From Firmicutes bacterium UBA5493 (GTDB taxonomy: Bacteria; Bacillota; Limnochordia; Darwinibacteriales; Darwinibacteriaceae): 64,000 nucleotides of DNA. The position numbers and the translations under genes were made by a program. The stretch is from NCBI GenBank assembly GCA_002424045.1, contig DIPH01000025.1:1-64000 (forward strand), written 5' to 3'. Positions 1 to 7,594 of the stretch are shown here, one piece after another (position 1 is the first letter of the stretch; each line of letters starts with the position of its first letter). The notes beneath the pieces are model-generated. The model had not been told where the DNA came from and searched no databases. It saw nothing but the letters and a program-made list of their open reading frames with translations.

Positions 1-346
1 ATATTAAAGTGATGCTTTGCACCGCCATCCGGTGCGGATACGTTTCGATTGCATAGAAGAATCCCAAGCCAAGTACGATGTGCGATATCCTACGTAAGCG
101 TGAAGCATTGTCCAGCGTAAAAATTTGGTTCTGAACTGAGTCAAAAAACTGCTTAAAGAGCGTCACCAAGTAAAAAGCTAGGACACGGCTCGTCAAAACG
201 AATATCCCGTAGAAGAATTCTACGATAGTGCCCTGACTAAGACCATGCTCAATATCAAACATTGCACTCATCATCGTTAGTACGAGAATGAAACGAAAGA
301 TGAAGAAGACAAACTTCAAGAACCCATGACCAGAACGAGATACCAA
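1..346 (-). CDS. DUF2975 family membrane protein (partial, C-terminus off window)
   Basis: The reading frame is open from a TTG at 346 to the window edge, about 115 codons. An AAGGAGG ribosome site lies 7 bases before the TTG. The visible part has a hydrophobic segment at about residues 9-27, a second at about 43-60, and then 'NASRLRRISHIVLGLG', which matches the 'ENAKRLRRIG' signature of DUF2975 proteins. These are small four-helix membrane proteins often paired with a Cro/C1-type regulator; the partner would lie outside the window. The function of the family is unknown. The start is well supported by its ribosome site; the C-terminus cannot be seen. Confidence 0.6.
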   Translation of the reverse strand, partial: MVSRSGHGFLKFVFFIFRFILVLTMMSAMFDIEHGLSQGTIVEFFYGIFVLTSRVLAFYLVTLFKQFFDSVQNQIFTLDNASRLRRISHIVLGLGFFYAIETYPHRMAVQSITLI

Positions 347-375
347 CTTGATTCCTCCTTTATTTGGATCGCCTC

Positions 376-403
376 TTTTTAAGCTTCTGCGATAGACACT
401 CAA
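376..403 (-). promoter_or_regulatory. Possible promoter of the DUF2975 gene
   Basis: On the minus strand TTGAGT (398-403) and TAAAAA (376-381) are spaced by 16 bases, about 30 bases ahead of the TTG start. This is a weak match and is reported as a possibility only. Confidence 0.25.
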
Positions 404-473
404 CTCCTCTTTTCAGGCTGTCGGTTCAAAGCGGACTCCTGCAACCAAAACCAATAACCCACACAAGCCGTAA

Positions 474-504
474 AAGACACCACGGTCTGTCACCTTGGTG
501 TCTT
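474..504 (-). terminator. Hairpin downstream of the LysM gene
   Basis: AAGACACCA (474-482) and TGGTGTCTT (496-504) are perfect complements, and the stem extends inward as GGT/ACC after one mismatch. On the minus strand it is followed by TTTTA, a short T-run, so it is probably the terminator of the LysM gene ending at 545. The rest of 347-544 shows nothing else convincing. Confidence 0.5.
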
Positions 505-544
505 CGTATGCCACACTTGAATATCTGCTTTGTTAGTCTAGAGT

Positions 545-886
545 CTAAAGGCCTTCCGCGAATTGTAGCGGCTGAACATCTTGTTTTACTAAGACTGTTA
601 AGACTTGTCCAGGGAAAATATCCGCGGATTCTAACTGGTTTAGATCCCGCAACGAACCAACAATATCTCTGGGATCTTCGCTAGGTACCTGCGTTCTAGC
701 AATTGACCACAAGGTATCGCCGGGTTGAACTACGACTTCTGTATAGGCGTATTCTTCGCCGGCCATGAAAACAGGATTTTTAGTGACAATAAGCTTGCCT
801 GCAACGGCCACTGCTCCTACAGCCAGCACAATCAGCAAGCCCACTGCTGAAATTGTGATCATGACATCTAGCGCCTTGTTTTTCAT
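545..886 (-). CDS. yneA: LysM-domain membrane protein, YneA-like SOS cell-division inhibitor
   Basis: This is a 113 aa protein. It has an N-terminal transmembrane segment (about residues 10-32) and a LysM domain containing the typical 'VQPGDTLWSIA' start (about 52-100). Size, architecture and divergent position next to lexA match YneA, the Bacillus protein that delays septation during the SOS response; LysM domains bind peptidoglycan. An upstream in-frame ATG at 934 is possible, but the ATG at 886 is preceded by a G-rich ribosome site (GGGGGGG, 7 bases away), whereas the longer version would begin within the operator region. Its promoter carries LexA boxes, so LexA repression is expected. The symbol is assigned by context and architecture; sequence similarity to YneA itself was not tested. 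Confidence 0.65.
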   Translation of the reverse strand: MKNKALDVMITISAVGLLIVLAVGAVAVAGKLIVTKNPVFMAGEEYAYTEVVVQPGDTLWSIARTQVPSEDPRDIVGSLRDLNQLESADIFPGQVLTVLVKQDVQPLQFAEGL

Positions 887-902
887 GATTATACCCCCCC
901 GA

Positions 903-982
903 GAACAATTGTTCTGTTTCTTGCCTGTCTTCACTTTATATCAGAACAAGTGTTTTGTCAAGCGTTTTTCGAACAATTGTTT
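903..982. promoter_or_regulatory. Three LexA (SOS) boxes in the yneA-lexA divergent region
   Basis: Three copies of the Gram-positive LexA operator GAAC-N4-GTTC are present. Box 1 is GAACAATTGTTC at 903-914 (perfect palindrome). Box 2 is GAACAAGTGTTT at 944-955 (one mismatch) and lies within the leftward promoter spacer. Box 3 is GAACAATTGTTT at 971-982 (one mismatch) and overlaps the -35 of the lexA promoter. The arrangement allows LexA to repress both itself and the LysM gene. Confidence 0.85.
935..961 (-). promoter_or_regulatory. Promoter of the LysM gene
   Basis: On the minus strand TTGACA (956-961) and TATAAA (935-940) are spaced by 15 bases, slightly short. LexA box 2 lies between them. 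Confidence 0.5.
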
Positions 983-1010
983 GACCATTCTTTGTTCGGT
1001 ATGCTATAAT
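981..1010 (+). promoter_or_regulatory. lexA promoter
   Basis: TTGACC (981-986) and TATAAT (1005-1010) are spaced by 18 bases and lie about 40 bases before the lexA start. The -35 overlaps LexA box 3, as expected for autorepression. Confidence 0.75.
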
Positions 1011-1050
1011 TGGGATAATAAAGTTTAAATCAGCCCCGGGAGGTCATTAT

Positions 1051-1662
1051 ATGAGCAAAATCTCTGAACGACGCCGAAAAATCTTGGAATTTATCAAAGA
1101 TGAGGTCAATGCAAAGGGGTATCCCCCGTCGGTTCGTGAAATAGGGGAGGCTGTGGGCCTAAAAAGCAGCTCCACCGTTCATGGCCATCTCATTCGGCTC
1201 GAAGAATTGGGATACATCAGGAGAGATCCTTCCAAGCCTCGGGCCATAGAGGTCTTAGACGATGTAAATGCTCCGAAAATCCGAGCCTTTGATGTGCCAG
1301 TACTCGGCAGAGTGACCGCCGGGGCACCTATTTTGGCTGTAGAAAACATCGAAGAGTACTTCCCTGTCCCAAAGGATTTTGTCGACCATGAAGATGTCTT
1401 CATTTTGCGGATCAAGGGCGATAGCATGGTTGAAGCTGGCATTCTCAATGGAGACTATGTGCTGGTAAGCCAACAGGAAACGGCAGCTAATGGGGAAATT
1501 GTTGTGGCACTCATAGACGGCGAAGAATCGACAGTAAAACGTTTTTATCACGAGGGTAACCGCATTCGTTTACAGCCGGAGAACTCCACAATGGAGCCCA
1601 TTTACTCCGACGATGTGGCTATTTTAGGTAAGGTAATCGGAGTCTTTAGGCGGATCCACTAG
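1051..1662 (+). CDS. lexA: LexA repressor
   Basis: LexA is the SOS repressor, which cleaves itself when bound to the RecA filament. The 203 aa length is typical of the family. The N-terminal winged helix-turn-helix occupies residues 1-65 ('[18 protein letters not shown]'). The cleavage site is Ala90-Gly91 in 'VTAGAP'. The catalytic dyad is Ser125 ('GDSM') and Lys163 ('STVKRF'). The ATG follows a GGGAGG ribosome site. The gene diverges from a LysM gene across three SOS boxes and ends at a strong bidirectional terminator shared with the convergent gene. It is one of only three plus-strand genes in the window. Confidence 0.97.
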   Translation: MSKISERRRKILEFIKDEVNAKGYPPSVREIGEAVGLKSSSTVHGHLIRLEELGYIRRDPSKPRAIEVLDDVNAPKIRAFDVPVLGRVTAGAPILAVENIEEYFPVPKDFVDHEDVFILRIKGDSMVEAGILNGDYVLVSQQETAANGEIVVALIDGEESTVKRFYHEGNRIRLQPENSTMEPIYSDDVAILGKVIGVFRRIH

Positions 1663-1673
1663 AGAAAACATGC

Positions 1674-1709
1674 AAAAAGACGAGCGCTCTCCTTACAGCT
1701 CGTCTTTTT
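1674..1709. terminator. Bidirectional terminator between lexA and the convergent gene
   Basis: AAAAAGACGAGC (1674-1685) and GCTCGTCTTTTT (1698-1709) form a perfect 12 bp inverted repeat with a 12-base loop and T-runs in both directions. The stop codon of the convergent gene (1693-1695) lies in the loop. Confidence 0.9.
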
Positions 1710-2049
1710 CGTTAAAGTCCTTATGGGTGATTAGTTTGCCGTGGACAATTGTGGCCTCAACCACATTATATCTGGCGTCAAAGTCCACCGTTGCTTCAAT
1801 GCGCTGATAACACCTGGAGCCTACAATCGTTTTCTGAACAAAGTATTGTCCTGACCCAAGGTCCGCATCGGGACCCTCTCGCCTCTGTACTTCGCTCGTT
1901 GTCCTAAGCCTTACTGCGATCTTTTCACCGCACTTATCACACTGAACGTAAAACCATAACCCGTGCGGTCCATCAGTGGTGGTATAACCGGTTTTACCCT
2001 TGGTCTGGCGCTTCCCGATGTTCGGAAAAAGGTTCGATAGAAAGCCCAT
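1693..2049 (-). CDS. Hypothetical protein with one CxxC motif
   Basis: I do not recognise this 118 aa soluble protein. It begins with a short basic/Gly-rich segment, then 'HGLWFYVQCDKCGEKIAVR' with a single CxxC (Cys38, Cys41). The rest looks like beta strands ('GSRCYQRIEATVDFDARY'). A lone CxxC plus Cys-82 could bind a metal as a dimer or be redox active; this is speculation. It has no signal peptide or membrane segment. It is last in a presumed three-gene small-protein operon (2581 down to 1693) that converges on lexA and shares its terminator. Confidence 0.7.
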   Translation of the reverse strand: MGFLSNLFPNIGKRQTKGKTGYTTTDGPHGLWFYVQCDKCGEKIAVRLRTTSEVQRREGPDADLGSGQYFVQKTIVGSRCYQRIEATVDFDARYNVVEATIVHGKLITHKDFNEKDEL

Positions 2050-2076
2050 AGCATTGCCTCCAACTGTAAAGTAGTG

Positions 2077-2403
2077 TTAGGCATTAATTTTGGCATCGAC
2101 GGGACTTTCTCCTGCCACAAATTGAAAAAACACCTCCAAGGCTTCCTGTTCGCCCCTCTCCTGGCTATCAGAAACAAATAGGGGTAAATCAGCATATCTC
2201 TCCGTTGCTAAGAGATAGGTTTGATTTACCCCATATTCTTCAGTTTTCTGTTGCAGCCAGCGATATACAGCGTTCCTAGCTAGAGCATAGTCTTTCCAAT
2301 AGTCGGAGTCGCTCAGGTACTCACAGAAGACAAGGTCTTGCTCTGTGAGGCACAGGCAACGTTTTAGAGCCAGCAGTACATCGGACTTTTTTAAAGCAAT
2401 CAT
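2077..2403 (-). CDS. Hypothetical protein, about 108 aa
   Basis: I do not recognise this protein. The ATG at 2403 is preferred to the in-frame ATG at 2439 because GGAAGGAG lies 8 bases before it and because the longer form would overlap the upstream 50 aa gene. The sequence is mostly helical and rich in acidic and aromatic residues ('LTEQDLVFCEYLSDSDYW'), with no membrane segment and no recognisable catalytic motif. It sits between two other small unknown genes, with 27 bases to the CxxC protein downstream and 25 bases to the 50 aa gene upstream. Confidence 0.65.
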   Translation of the reverse strand: MIALKKSDVLLALKRCLCLTEQDLVFCEYLSDSDYWKDYALARNAVYRWLQQKTEEYGVNQTYLLATERYADLPLFVSDSQERGEQEALEVFFQFVAGESPVDAKINA

Positions 2404-2428
2404 CCGCCGTTCTCCTTCCAACCTCAGA

Positions 2429-2581
2429 CTAGTCAGCATTTTGGTCAGGACCGATTGGGACGTACACGTAGCTTATGTTCCCATCAACCTCCACTTCATA
2501 GAAATCGCACATTTGATCGTTTTTTGGTAAAGAGCCAATATAGCGTGCCTGGCCGGCGAATTTCCGTGGATCCTCCATCAT
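2429..2581 (-). CDS. Small hypothetical protein, 50 aa
   Basis: A short open frame with an ATG at 2581 (a second ATG follows directly) preceded by GGGGGG 5 bases upstream. The product starts 'MMEDPRKFAGQARYIGSLP' and ends 'GPDQNAD'. It is acidic and has a predicted beta-type core ('DFYEVEVDGNISYVYV'). It is the first gene after the surE terminator and is followed closely by the 108 aa gene. The ribosome site, operon position and lack of a better frame support it as real. I do not recognise a family. Confidence 0.55.
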   Translation of the reverse strand: MMEDPRKFAGQARYIGSLPKNDQMCDFYEVEVDGNISYVYVPIGPDQNAD

Positions 2582-2635
2582 CGGTTCCCCCCTCTTTTCT
2601 GTTTATAGTATCACTCCCCCACAGTTTTGTTATAC

Positions 2636-2658
2636 AAAAAAGATGGGTTTCCCCATCT
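2636..2658 (-). terminator. Terminator of the mgtC-surE unit
   Basis: AGATGGG (2641-2647) and CCCATCT (2652-2658) form a 7 bp stem with a 4-base loop, followed on the minus strand by six T. It lies 10 bases after the surE stop codon. Confidence 0.85.
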
Positions 2659-2667
2659 CAGCTAATC

Positions 2668-3420
2668 CTATTCGAACTTCGTTTTTAGCTCTGGTATAAT
2701 TTCATGAAACGTCGTATCAAACTTCAATGGCGTAATGGAAACATATCCCTGTTCGACTGCGACTAAGTCAATATCTAACTCCTCAGAATCTTGAGGAATG
2801 GGTTCTCCCCCCATCCAGTAGTACTCGTTGCCTCTAGGGTCTTCCCTACGCTGCATCACACCGTGATAATTGCGAACCCCTAGCCTGGTAATGCGGAGCC
2901 CTTTAATTTCCTCCAACGGCAAAGCGGGAATATTGATGTTAAGAACCCCGTCAGCGGGGATAAGTCCAGGACGAACCAAGAGCCCCGGTTCTTCAAAGAG
3001 AAGCTTCCGTACAATGAGGGAAGCGGTCTCGAAAAACTCCGCAGAACCACATAGGGAAAAAGCCACACTGGGCACTCCCTGGAGTACCCCTTCTAAGGCA
3101 GCAGCTACTGTACCAGAATACAATACATCCCAGCCAAGATTAGAGCCATAGTTGATGCCCGAGAGAATGAAATCTGGAGTAAGCTTCAAACCCTGCAAGG
3201 CCATTTTGACGCAATCAGCTGGAGTACCATCGAGCATGTATCCCCCCTCGACCTTCGTTAGGCGAAGCGGCGCGTTGACCGTAATGGCCTGGCTCATTCC
3301 GCTTCTCTCTTGGTGTGGAGCAAGTATGGTAACTTCGCTAAGGTCCTGAACACTATTGGCTAAAGCGGTTAAACCAGGTGCAAATACTCCATCATCATTG
3401 ACCAGCAGCAACTTGTTCAT
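2668..3420 (-). CDS. surE: 5'/3'-nucleotidase SurE
   Basis: SurE is a metal-dependent phosphatase that hydrolyses nucleoside monophosphates and short polyphosphates in stress and stationary phase. The metal-binding acidic pair is in 'LLVNDDGV' near the N-terminus. The conserved Ser is in 'ERSGMSQAIT', and the Asn is in 'LSGINYGSNLG'. The length of about 250 aa is normal. Two ATGs are possible (3426 and 3420); 3420 is 9 bases from the GGAG site, while 3426 is only 3 bases away. The gene is 12 bases downstream of mgtC (probably one operon) and ends at a clear terminator. Confidence 0.93.
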   Translation of the reverse strand: MNKLLLVNDDGVFAPGLTALANSVQDLSEVTILAPHQERSGMSQAITVNAPLRLTKVEGGYMLDGTPADCVKMALQGLKLTPDFILSGINYGSNLGWDVLYSGTVAAALEGVLQGVPSVAFSLCGSAEFFETASLIVRKLLFEEPGLLVRPGLIPADGVLNINIPALPLEEIKGLRITRLGVRNYHGVMQRREDPRGNEYYWMGGEPIPQDSEELDIDLVAVEQGYVSITPLKFDTTFHEIIPELKTKFE

Positions 3421-3432
3421 AATCATCCGCTC

Positions 3433-4092
3433 CTACTTATAACTCGCCCGTTTGACACCTGGGGTGGACACAAGGTCTTCAATAATCTTCACCCGACTAA
3501 ACTTCTGGGAAATCTCCACTTCTAAGTCGAGCTTAGCCTCACCCGTATCATCAGAGGACAGTTCCACATTAAAGACATCTACATCGTACTTGGCCAATAC
3601 AGCAAAGACTCGGGCCAATTGTCCAGGGGTATCTTGAATAAGAAGGGTCATGATCTCGTGCTTTGTACTAAGATAATTCCATTCCAGTTGATTTAAAACA
3701 ACCAAAGTCAAAACCACCAAGAACGTGGCTATAACAGCTGCAAAATAAAAGCCTGAGCCAACCGCAAGGCCGATCCCTGCTACGGTCCAGAGGCTAGCCG
3801 CTGTGGTCAATCCGCGTACATTAGCGCCCTCTCGCATGATTGTGCCAGCTCCTAGAAAACCGATACCGCTCACCACTTGGGCCGCAATGCGGCCTGGATC
3901 ATAGGACCCTAGCATGCCATCTGCAAAAGCGTAGGCGGACATGATCATAATGAGGGCAGAGCCCACGCTAACCAAAATGTGGGTTCGAAAACCCGCAGGT
4001 CGTCCCATGCTCTCTCTCTCTAATCCAATGAGGCCTCCAAGGACCAAAGCCAATACAAGTCTAACTGCAATCTCAACATTCGTGATTTGCAA
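3433..4092 (-). CDS. MgtC/SapB family membrane protein
   Basis: This 219 aa protein has the MgtC core: hydrophobic segments at about 8-24, 38-56, 65-85 and 100-130, with 'LGGLIGLERE' and 'GIGFLGAGTIM', which are family signatures. An ACT-like C-terminal domain (about 145-219, 'TPGQLARVFAVLAKYDVDVFN') follows. Family members are linked to magnesium homeostasis and inhibition of F-type ATPase in pathogens; the role in an environmental anaerobe is not established. The TTG start at 4092 has GGGGAG 6 bases upstream. It is co-directional with surE. Confidence 0.85.
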   Translation of the reverse strand: MQITNVEIAVRLVLALVLGGLIGLERESMGRPAGFRTHILVSVGSALIMIMSAYAFADGMLGSYDPGRIAAQVVSGIGFLGAGTIMREGANVRGLTTAASLWTVAGIGLAVGSGFYFAAVIATFLVVLTLVVLNQLEWNYLSTKHEIMTLLIQDTPGQLARVFAVLAKYDVDVFNVELSSDDTGEAKLDLEVEISQKFSRVKIIEDLVSTPGVKRASYK

Positions 4093-4193
4093 GAAATTCT
4101 CCCCCGATGCGGTGATTTTTCAATGCTATTCGCCATTTAAGGGGTTTACCCTTTCCAAAATAGGTGTAGAAGGGCAAAAAACGTGCAGAAAAC

Positions 4194-5417
4194 TCAATCT
4201 AACCCCAGACCAAGTTCCAGCAAAGCGTATTTCAACCCAATTTCCACATGTTGTCTGGACATACCACCTTGAAGATATCCAATATAGGGTTCACGCAATG
4301 GTGCATCTGCGCTGAGTTCTATGGATGAACCTTGGATAAACGTGCCACCGGCCATGACAACTTCGTCAACGTATCCTGGCATTAAGCTCGGAACAGGTAA
4401 ATAGTGGGCATCTATAGGTGCCGCTTTCTGGATTCCATGGCAGAAATCCAGAAGTTCTTCTTGGGACTTAAATCTGATGGCTTGTACAATATCTGTACGG
4501 GTATCGGCGGCTAAGGGTGATACCATGTACCCCAGGGACTCAAAGAGCTCGGCGGCCAAAATGGCTCCGTAGAGAGCCTCTCCCACTACATGGGGTGCGA
4601 GGAAAAGACCATGCATGAGCTGTCGGGTTAATCCAAAGGTTGGACCAATCTTGTTCCCAAGACTTGGAGCCGTGAGTATCTCTCCACAGAGGTCCACAAG
4701 GTCTTGGCGGCCGGCAATGTATCCTCCACTGACCGCTAGTGTTCCCCCTGGGTTCTTAATTAGAGATCCTGCTATAAGATGAGCTCCTACTTCAAGGGGC
4801 TCAAAGAATTCAACAAATTCTCCGTAACAATTGTCCACAAAAATGATACACTCGGGATTTTTTTTGGTAATGGCGTTTACGGCTTTGGCAAGCTCGGTGA
4901 TGGTCAAAGCTGGACGCCAACTATAGCCACGGGAGCGCTGCATCATGACCATCTTTGTTTGCATCGTGACGGTTTCAGAGATTGCTTCTAGGTCAAAGGA
5001 GCCATCCTCAGATAAAGGCACCTCTTTGTACACAATACCCCGCTTCAAGAGGCTCCTTGGAGAATCCCCACGTACGCCAATGACCGCTTGTAATGTATCG
5101 TAGGGTGCACCGCTGGCAGAAACAAGCTCCTCCCCTGGCTCGAGAAGAGACAGGCAGATCGAAATGGCGTGCGTGCCAGAAGCGATCTGGGGACGGACCA
5201 GAGCGGCTTCAGCCCGAAATACGCGGGAATAGACTTCTTCAAGGGCCTCGCGGCCTTGATCAGAATAGGCATATCCCGTGGAATCATTGAAGCAGTGACT
5301 ACCAACTCTTACAGAATGAAACGCTTTAAGCACCTTTTCCTGGTTCGCCAAGACAACCTCTTCTACAGGAGTGTAATAAGGCTTGATTGTTTCTTTGGCG
5401 TCTTTAATTATCTTCAC
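4194..5417 (-). CDS. ynbB: YnbB-like PLP enzyme (methionine gamma-lyase/aluminium resistance family)
   Basis: A 407 aa protein of the fold-type I PLP superfamily. The probable PLP lysine is in 'GSLIKNPGG', the cofactor-binding Asp is in 'IIFVDNCYGEF', and a Gly-rich phosphate-binding region is around 'QIASGTHAIS'. The family is annotated as 'methionine gamma-lyase family' or 'aluminium resistance protein'; true substrates are not established. Its position downstream of spoVK and miaA reproduces the Bacillus miaA...spoVK...ynbB order. The GTG start at 5417 overlaps the end of the 83 aa gene by 14 bases, suggesting translational coupling. Confidence 0.85.
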   Translation of the reverse strand: MKIIKDAKETIKPYYTPVEEVVLANQEKVLKAFHSVRVGSHCFNDSTGYAYSDQGREALEEVYSRVFRAEAALVRPQIASGTHAISICLSLLEPGEELVSASGAPYDTLQAVIGVRGDSPRSLLKRGIVYKEVPLSEDGSFDLEAISETVTMQTKMVMMQRSRGYSWRPALTITELAKAVNAITKKNPECIIFVDNCYGEFVEFFEPLEVGAHLIAGSLIKNPGGTLAVSGGYIAGRQDLVDLCGEILTAPSLGNKIGPTFGLTRQLMHGLFLAPHVVGEALYGAILAAELFESLGYMVSPLAADTRTDIVQAIRFKSQEELLDFCHGIQKAAPIDAHYLPVPSLMPGYVDEVVMAGGTFIQGSSIELSADAPLREPYIGYLQGGMSRQHVEIGLKYALLELGLGLD

Positions 5418-5655
5418 TTAGGACCTCTTTAGGAGCTGGAACCCCGAAGTTCCCCTTAACCTGAACATTCTTCCCGGGCAACTTCTCTATAACACTGTCT
5501 TTGATTTGTTTCTCTGAATAGATATGCAAACGAAAACGACCGTTTCCGGTCTGGTACATTTCAAATTCGCCTGTAATTCCGTGTTTGTTCCAGAGTTGAT
5601 CTGCCACGGCCTGCATTTGTTCTTCGGTTTCGAATTCATAAGCGATGGAATACAC
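5404..5655 (-). CDS. Hypothetical protein, 83 aa, between spoVK and ynbB
   Basis: The GTG start at 5655 is chosen because GAGGAGG lies 9 bases upstream; a longer frame from 5745 would include non-conserved-looking sequence and overlap spoVK. The product begins 'MYSIAYEFETEEQMQAVADQ' and has an alternating beta-alpha pattern like a small ferredoxin-like or ACT-like fold ('GRFRLHIYSEKQIKDSVIEK'). I cannot name a family. It overlaps the start of ynbB, which indicates co-translation. Confidence 0.6.
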   Translation of the reverse strand: MYSIAYEFETEEQMQAVADQLWNKHGITGEFEMYQTGNGRFRLHIYSEKQIKDSVIEKLPGKNVQVKGNFGVPAPKEVLSEDN

Positions 5656-5731
5656 TGGGATAATCCTCCTCGAGTTGTAGTTTCTTAGGTTTCGGTACGG
5701 ATGGACAGAAATCCTGCCCCAAGTATGAGAT

Positions 5732-6586
5732 TCACCTGAAATCAACGGGCGTAATGACGGTGAGCTCTCCTTTTGTTATATTGCGCTTCCGGGCTAAGCG
5801 CACCGCTTGCCGGCGGACTAATTGCTCCACCAAATTACGGACGGTTCGCGCGTTACCAAAGGCCGCAGGATCGCCATTGCGTAGTCGCCTTATCTCCCTA
5901 ACCAACTCCTGCTGGGCGTGGGTGGTGAGGGTATATTCTCTCTGTTCAAACATGGCCAGAGCAATTTTGTAGAGTTCTATATCGGAGTAGTCGGGAAACG
6001 TTATCGTTACAGGGAAACGGGATCGTAGACCGGGGTTTGTGGCAAGAAACTCCTCCATGGGCTTTGGATACCCCGCCAGAATAACCACAAGGCTGTCCCG
6101 CTGATCTTCCATAGCCTTAACCAACGTATCAATGGCCTCTTTGCCAAAATCCCGCTCTCCGCCTCGAGCTAATGAGTAGGCTTCGTCGATAAAGAGCAAA
6201 CCCCCAGACGCCTGCTTCAGGACCTCTCTTGTCTTTTGAGCAGTTTGACCAATGTACTGCGCCACTAAATCAGCCCGCTCCACTTCTACTGTATGTCCCT
6301 TTTGAATAATACCAAGCTCCTTGAGCATTTGGCTAAATATCCGCGCCACCGTTGTCTTACCTGTACCTGGATTTCCTGTAAAGACTGCATGTAGAACCAT
6401 GGGCTCACATGTGAGCTGCATGAGTTCTCTATATTTTTGAATTAGGGCAAATGCTTGGATTTCATCGATGACCTTTTTGACCGACTGCAATCCTATTAAA
6501 GAGTCCAGTTGTTCCTGTAGTTTACGAAGCTGCATCTTCTGGCTGGCTTCTAGTCCGCCCAATATTGACTGGGACTTCATAGACAT
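5732..6586 (-). CDS. spoVK: Stage V sporulation protein K-like AAA+ ATPase
   Basis: This 284 aa protein belongs to the CbxX/CfqX subfamily of AAA+ ATPases, as does Bacillus SpoVK, needed for late spore maturation. Walker A is 'GNPGTGKTT' (about 71-79), Walker B is 'LLFIDEAYSL' (about 130-139), sensor-1 is around 'LVVILAGYP', and the arginine finger region is 'NPGLRSRFP'. The length is somewhat shorter than the 322 aa B. subtilis protein, mostly at the N-terminus. An ATG at 6580 is as likely a start, 9 bases from AGGAGG. It sits just after miaA, as in Bacillus, but without the intervening hfq. Confidence 0.85.
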   Translation of the reverse strand: MSMKSQSILGGLEASQKMQLRKLQEQLDSLIGLQSVKKVIDEIQAFALIQKYRELMQLTCEPMVLHAVFTGNPGTGKTTVARIFSQMLKELGIIQKGHTVEVERADLVAQYIGQTAQKTREVLKQASGGLLFIDEAYSLARGGERDFGKEAIDTLVKAMEDQRDSLVVILAGYPKPMEEFLATNPGLRSRFPVTITFPDYSDIELYKIALAMFEQREYTLTTHAQQELVREIRRLRNGDPAAFGNARTVRNLVEQLVRRQAVRLARKRNITKGELTVITPVDFR

Positions 6587-6652
6587 ACACCTCCTGCCCT
6601 CCTCAATATCTATACGCGAAGTAGGCTAGGAAGGTTCCTGTAGGAAAGGCTC

Positions 6653-7582
6653 CTACCGGAAGGATTCCCACAGGGAACAAACGGCTTCTCGAATTGTTCG
6701 ATCTGACATTTCGGTGCAATTGAACCAATGGATCTCTTCATTGCGCTTAAACCAAGACAACTGACGTTTGGCATAGCGACGTGTATCCCGTTTCAAACGT
6801 TGGGTGGCCTCGGTTAGAGTCATCTTGCCCTGCAAAAAGGAGGCCATTTCTTTGTATCCGAGGGCCTGCAAGGCCGTTGGTTGATCGGGGTACGCCTTCA
6901 ATAATTTCTGAACTTCCTCAACTAGACCTTCCTGGATCATCTGGTCGACCCGTAGGTCCACCCTTTCATAGAGTTCCTTGCGATCGCGGAAAAGACCAAC
7001 ATAAAGTGGTTGGTAAGGGCGTTCGCTTGCCTCTTTTTTGCGTTGGAGAGCACTGATGGGCTCGCCTGTGCGGTAGTAGACCTCTAAGGCCCTAACTATT
7101 CGACGCAGGTCGTTTGGATGAAGTTTCTTAGCACTGGGGTGATCTACTTCTTCTAGTCTTTTGTACAGGCTGCGGGGATCCTCCTCGGCCTGGGCCTCAA
7201 GCTGGGCTCGAATGTCTAAATCGGCAGAGGCATCAGGAAACAAGAAGCCTTTGAGCAGAGCGTCAATGTAAAGTCCCGTTCCCCCTGACAAGAGAGGAAG
7301 CACTTCCTGGGTCCTCAAACTCTCGAGCGTTTCTTCGGCCAAACTCACATAGTCGGCCACATTAAAGGGTTGGTCGGGGTATACAACGTCCAACAGATGA
7401 TGCACCACCCTTTGTCGTTCCTTCGGGCTTGGTTTCGCCGTTCCAATATCCATGCCCCGATAGACTTGCATGGAATCGGCAGAAATAATCTCTCCCTGTA
7501 AGGACTGGGCAAGATCTAGGCTTAGGGCAGTTTTTCCTACCGCTGTAGGACCAAGAATGACCAGAATCTTCTGTTTGACCAC
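6653..7582 (-). CDS. miaA: tRNA dimethylallyltransferase
   Basis: MiaA adds a dimethylallyl group to N6 of A37 in tRNAs reading codons that start with U; MiaB, encoded 4 kb upstream, then methylthiolates the product. The P-loop is 'LGPTAVGKTALS' (about 10-21). 'ISADSMQVYRGMDIGTAK' contains the catalytic Asp and DSxQ motif. 'LSGGTGLYIDAL' and 'ALGYKEM' are family hallmarks. The GTG start has TAGGAG 9 bases upstream. It lies 12 bases after mutL, within one long repair/tRNA-modification operon. Confidence 0.96.
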   Translation of the reverse strand: MVKQKILVILGPTAVGKTALSLDLAQSLQGEIISADSMQVYRGMDIGTAKPSPKERQRVVHHLLDVVYPDQPFNVADYVSLAEETLESLRTQEVLPLLSGGTGLYIDALLKGFLFPDASADLDIRAQLEAQAEEDPRSLYKRLEEVDHPSAKKLHPNDLRRIVRALEVYYRTGEPISALQRKKEASERPYQPLYVGLFRDRKELYERVDLRVDQMIQEGLVEEVQKLLKAYPDQPTALQALGYKEMASFLQGKMTLTEATQRLKRDTRRYAKRQLSWFKRNEEIHWFNCTEMSDRTIREAVCSLWESFR

Positions 7583-7594
7583 AAGACTTCACTC

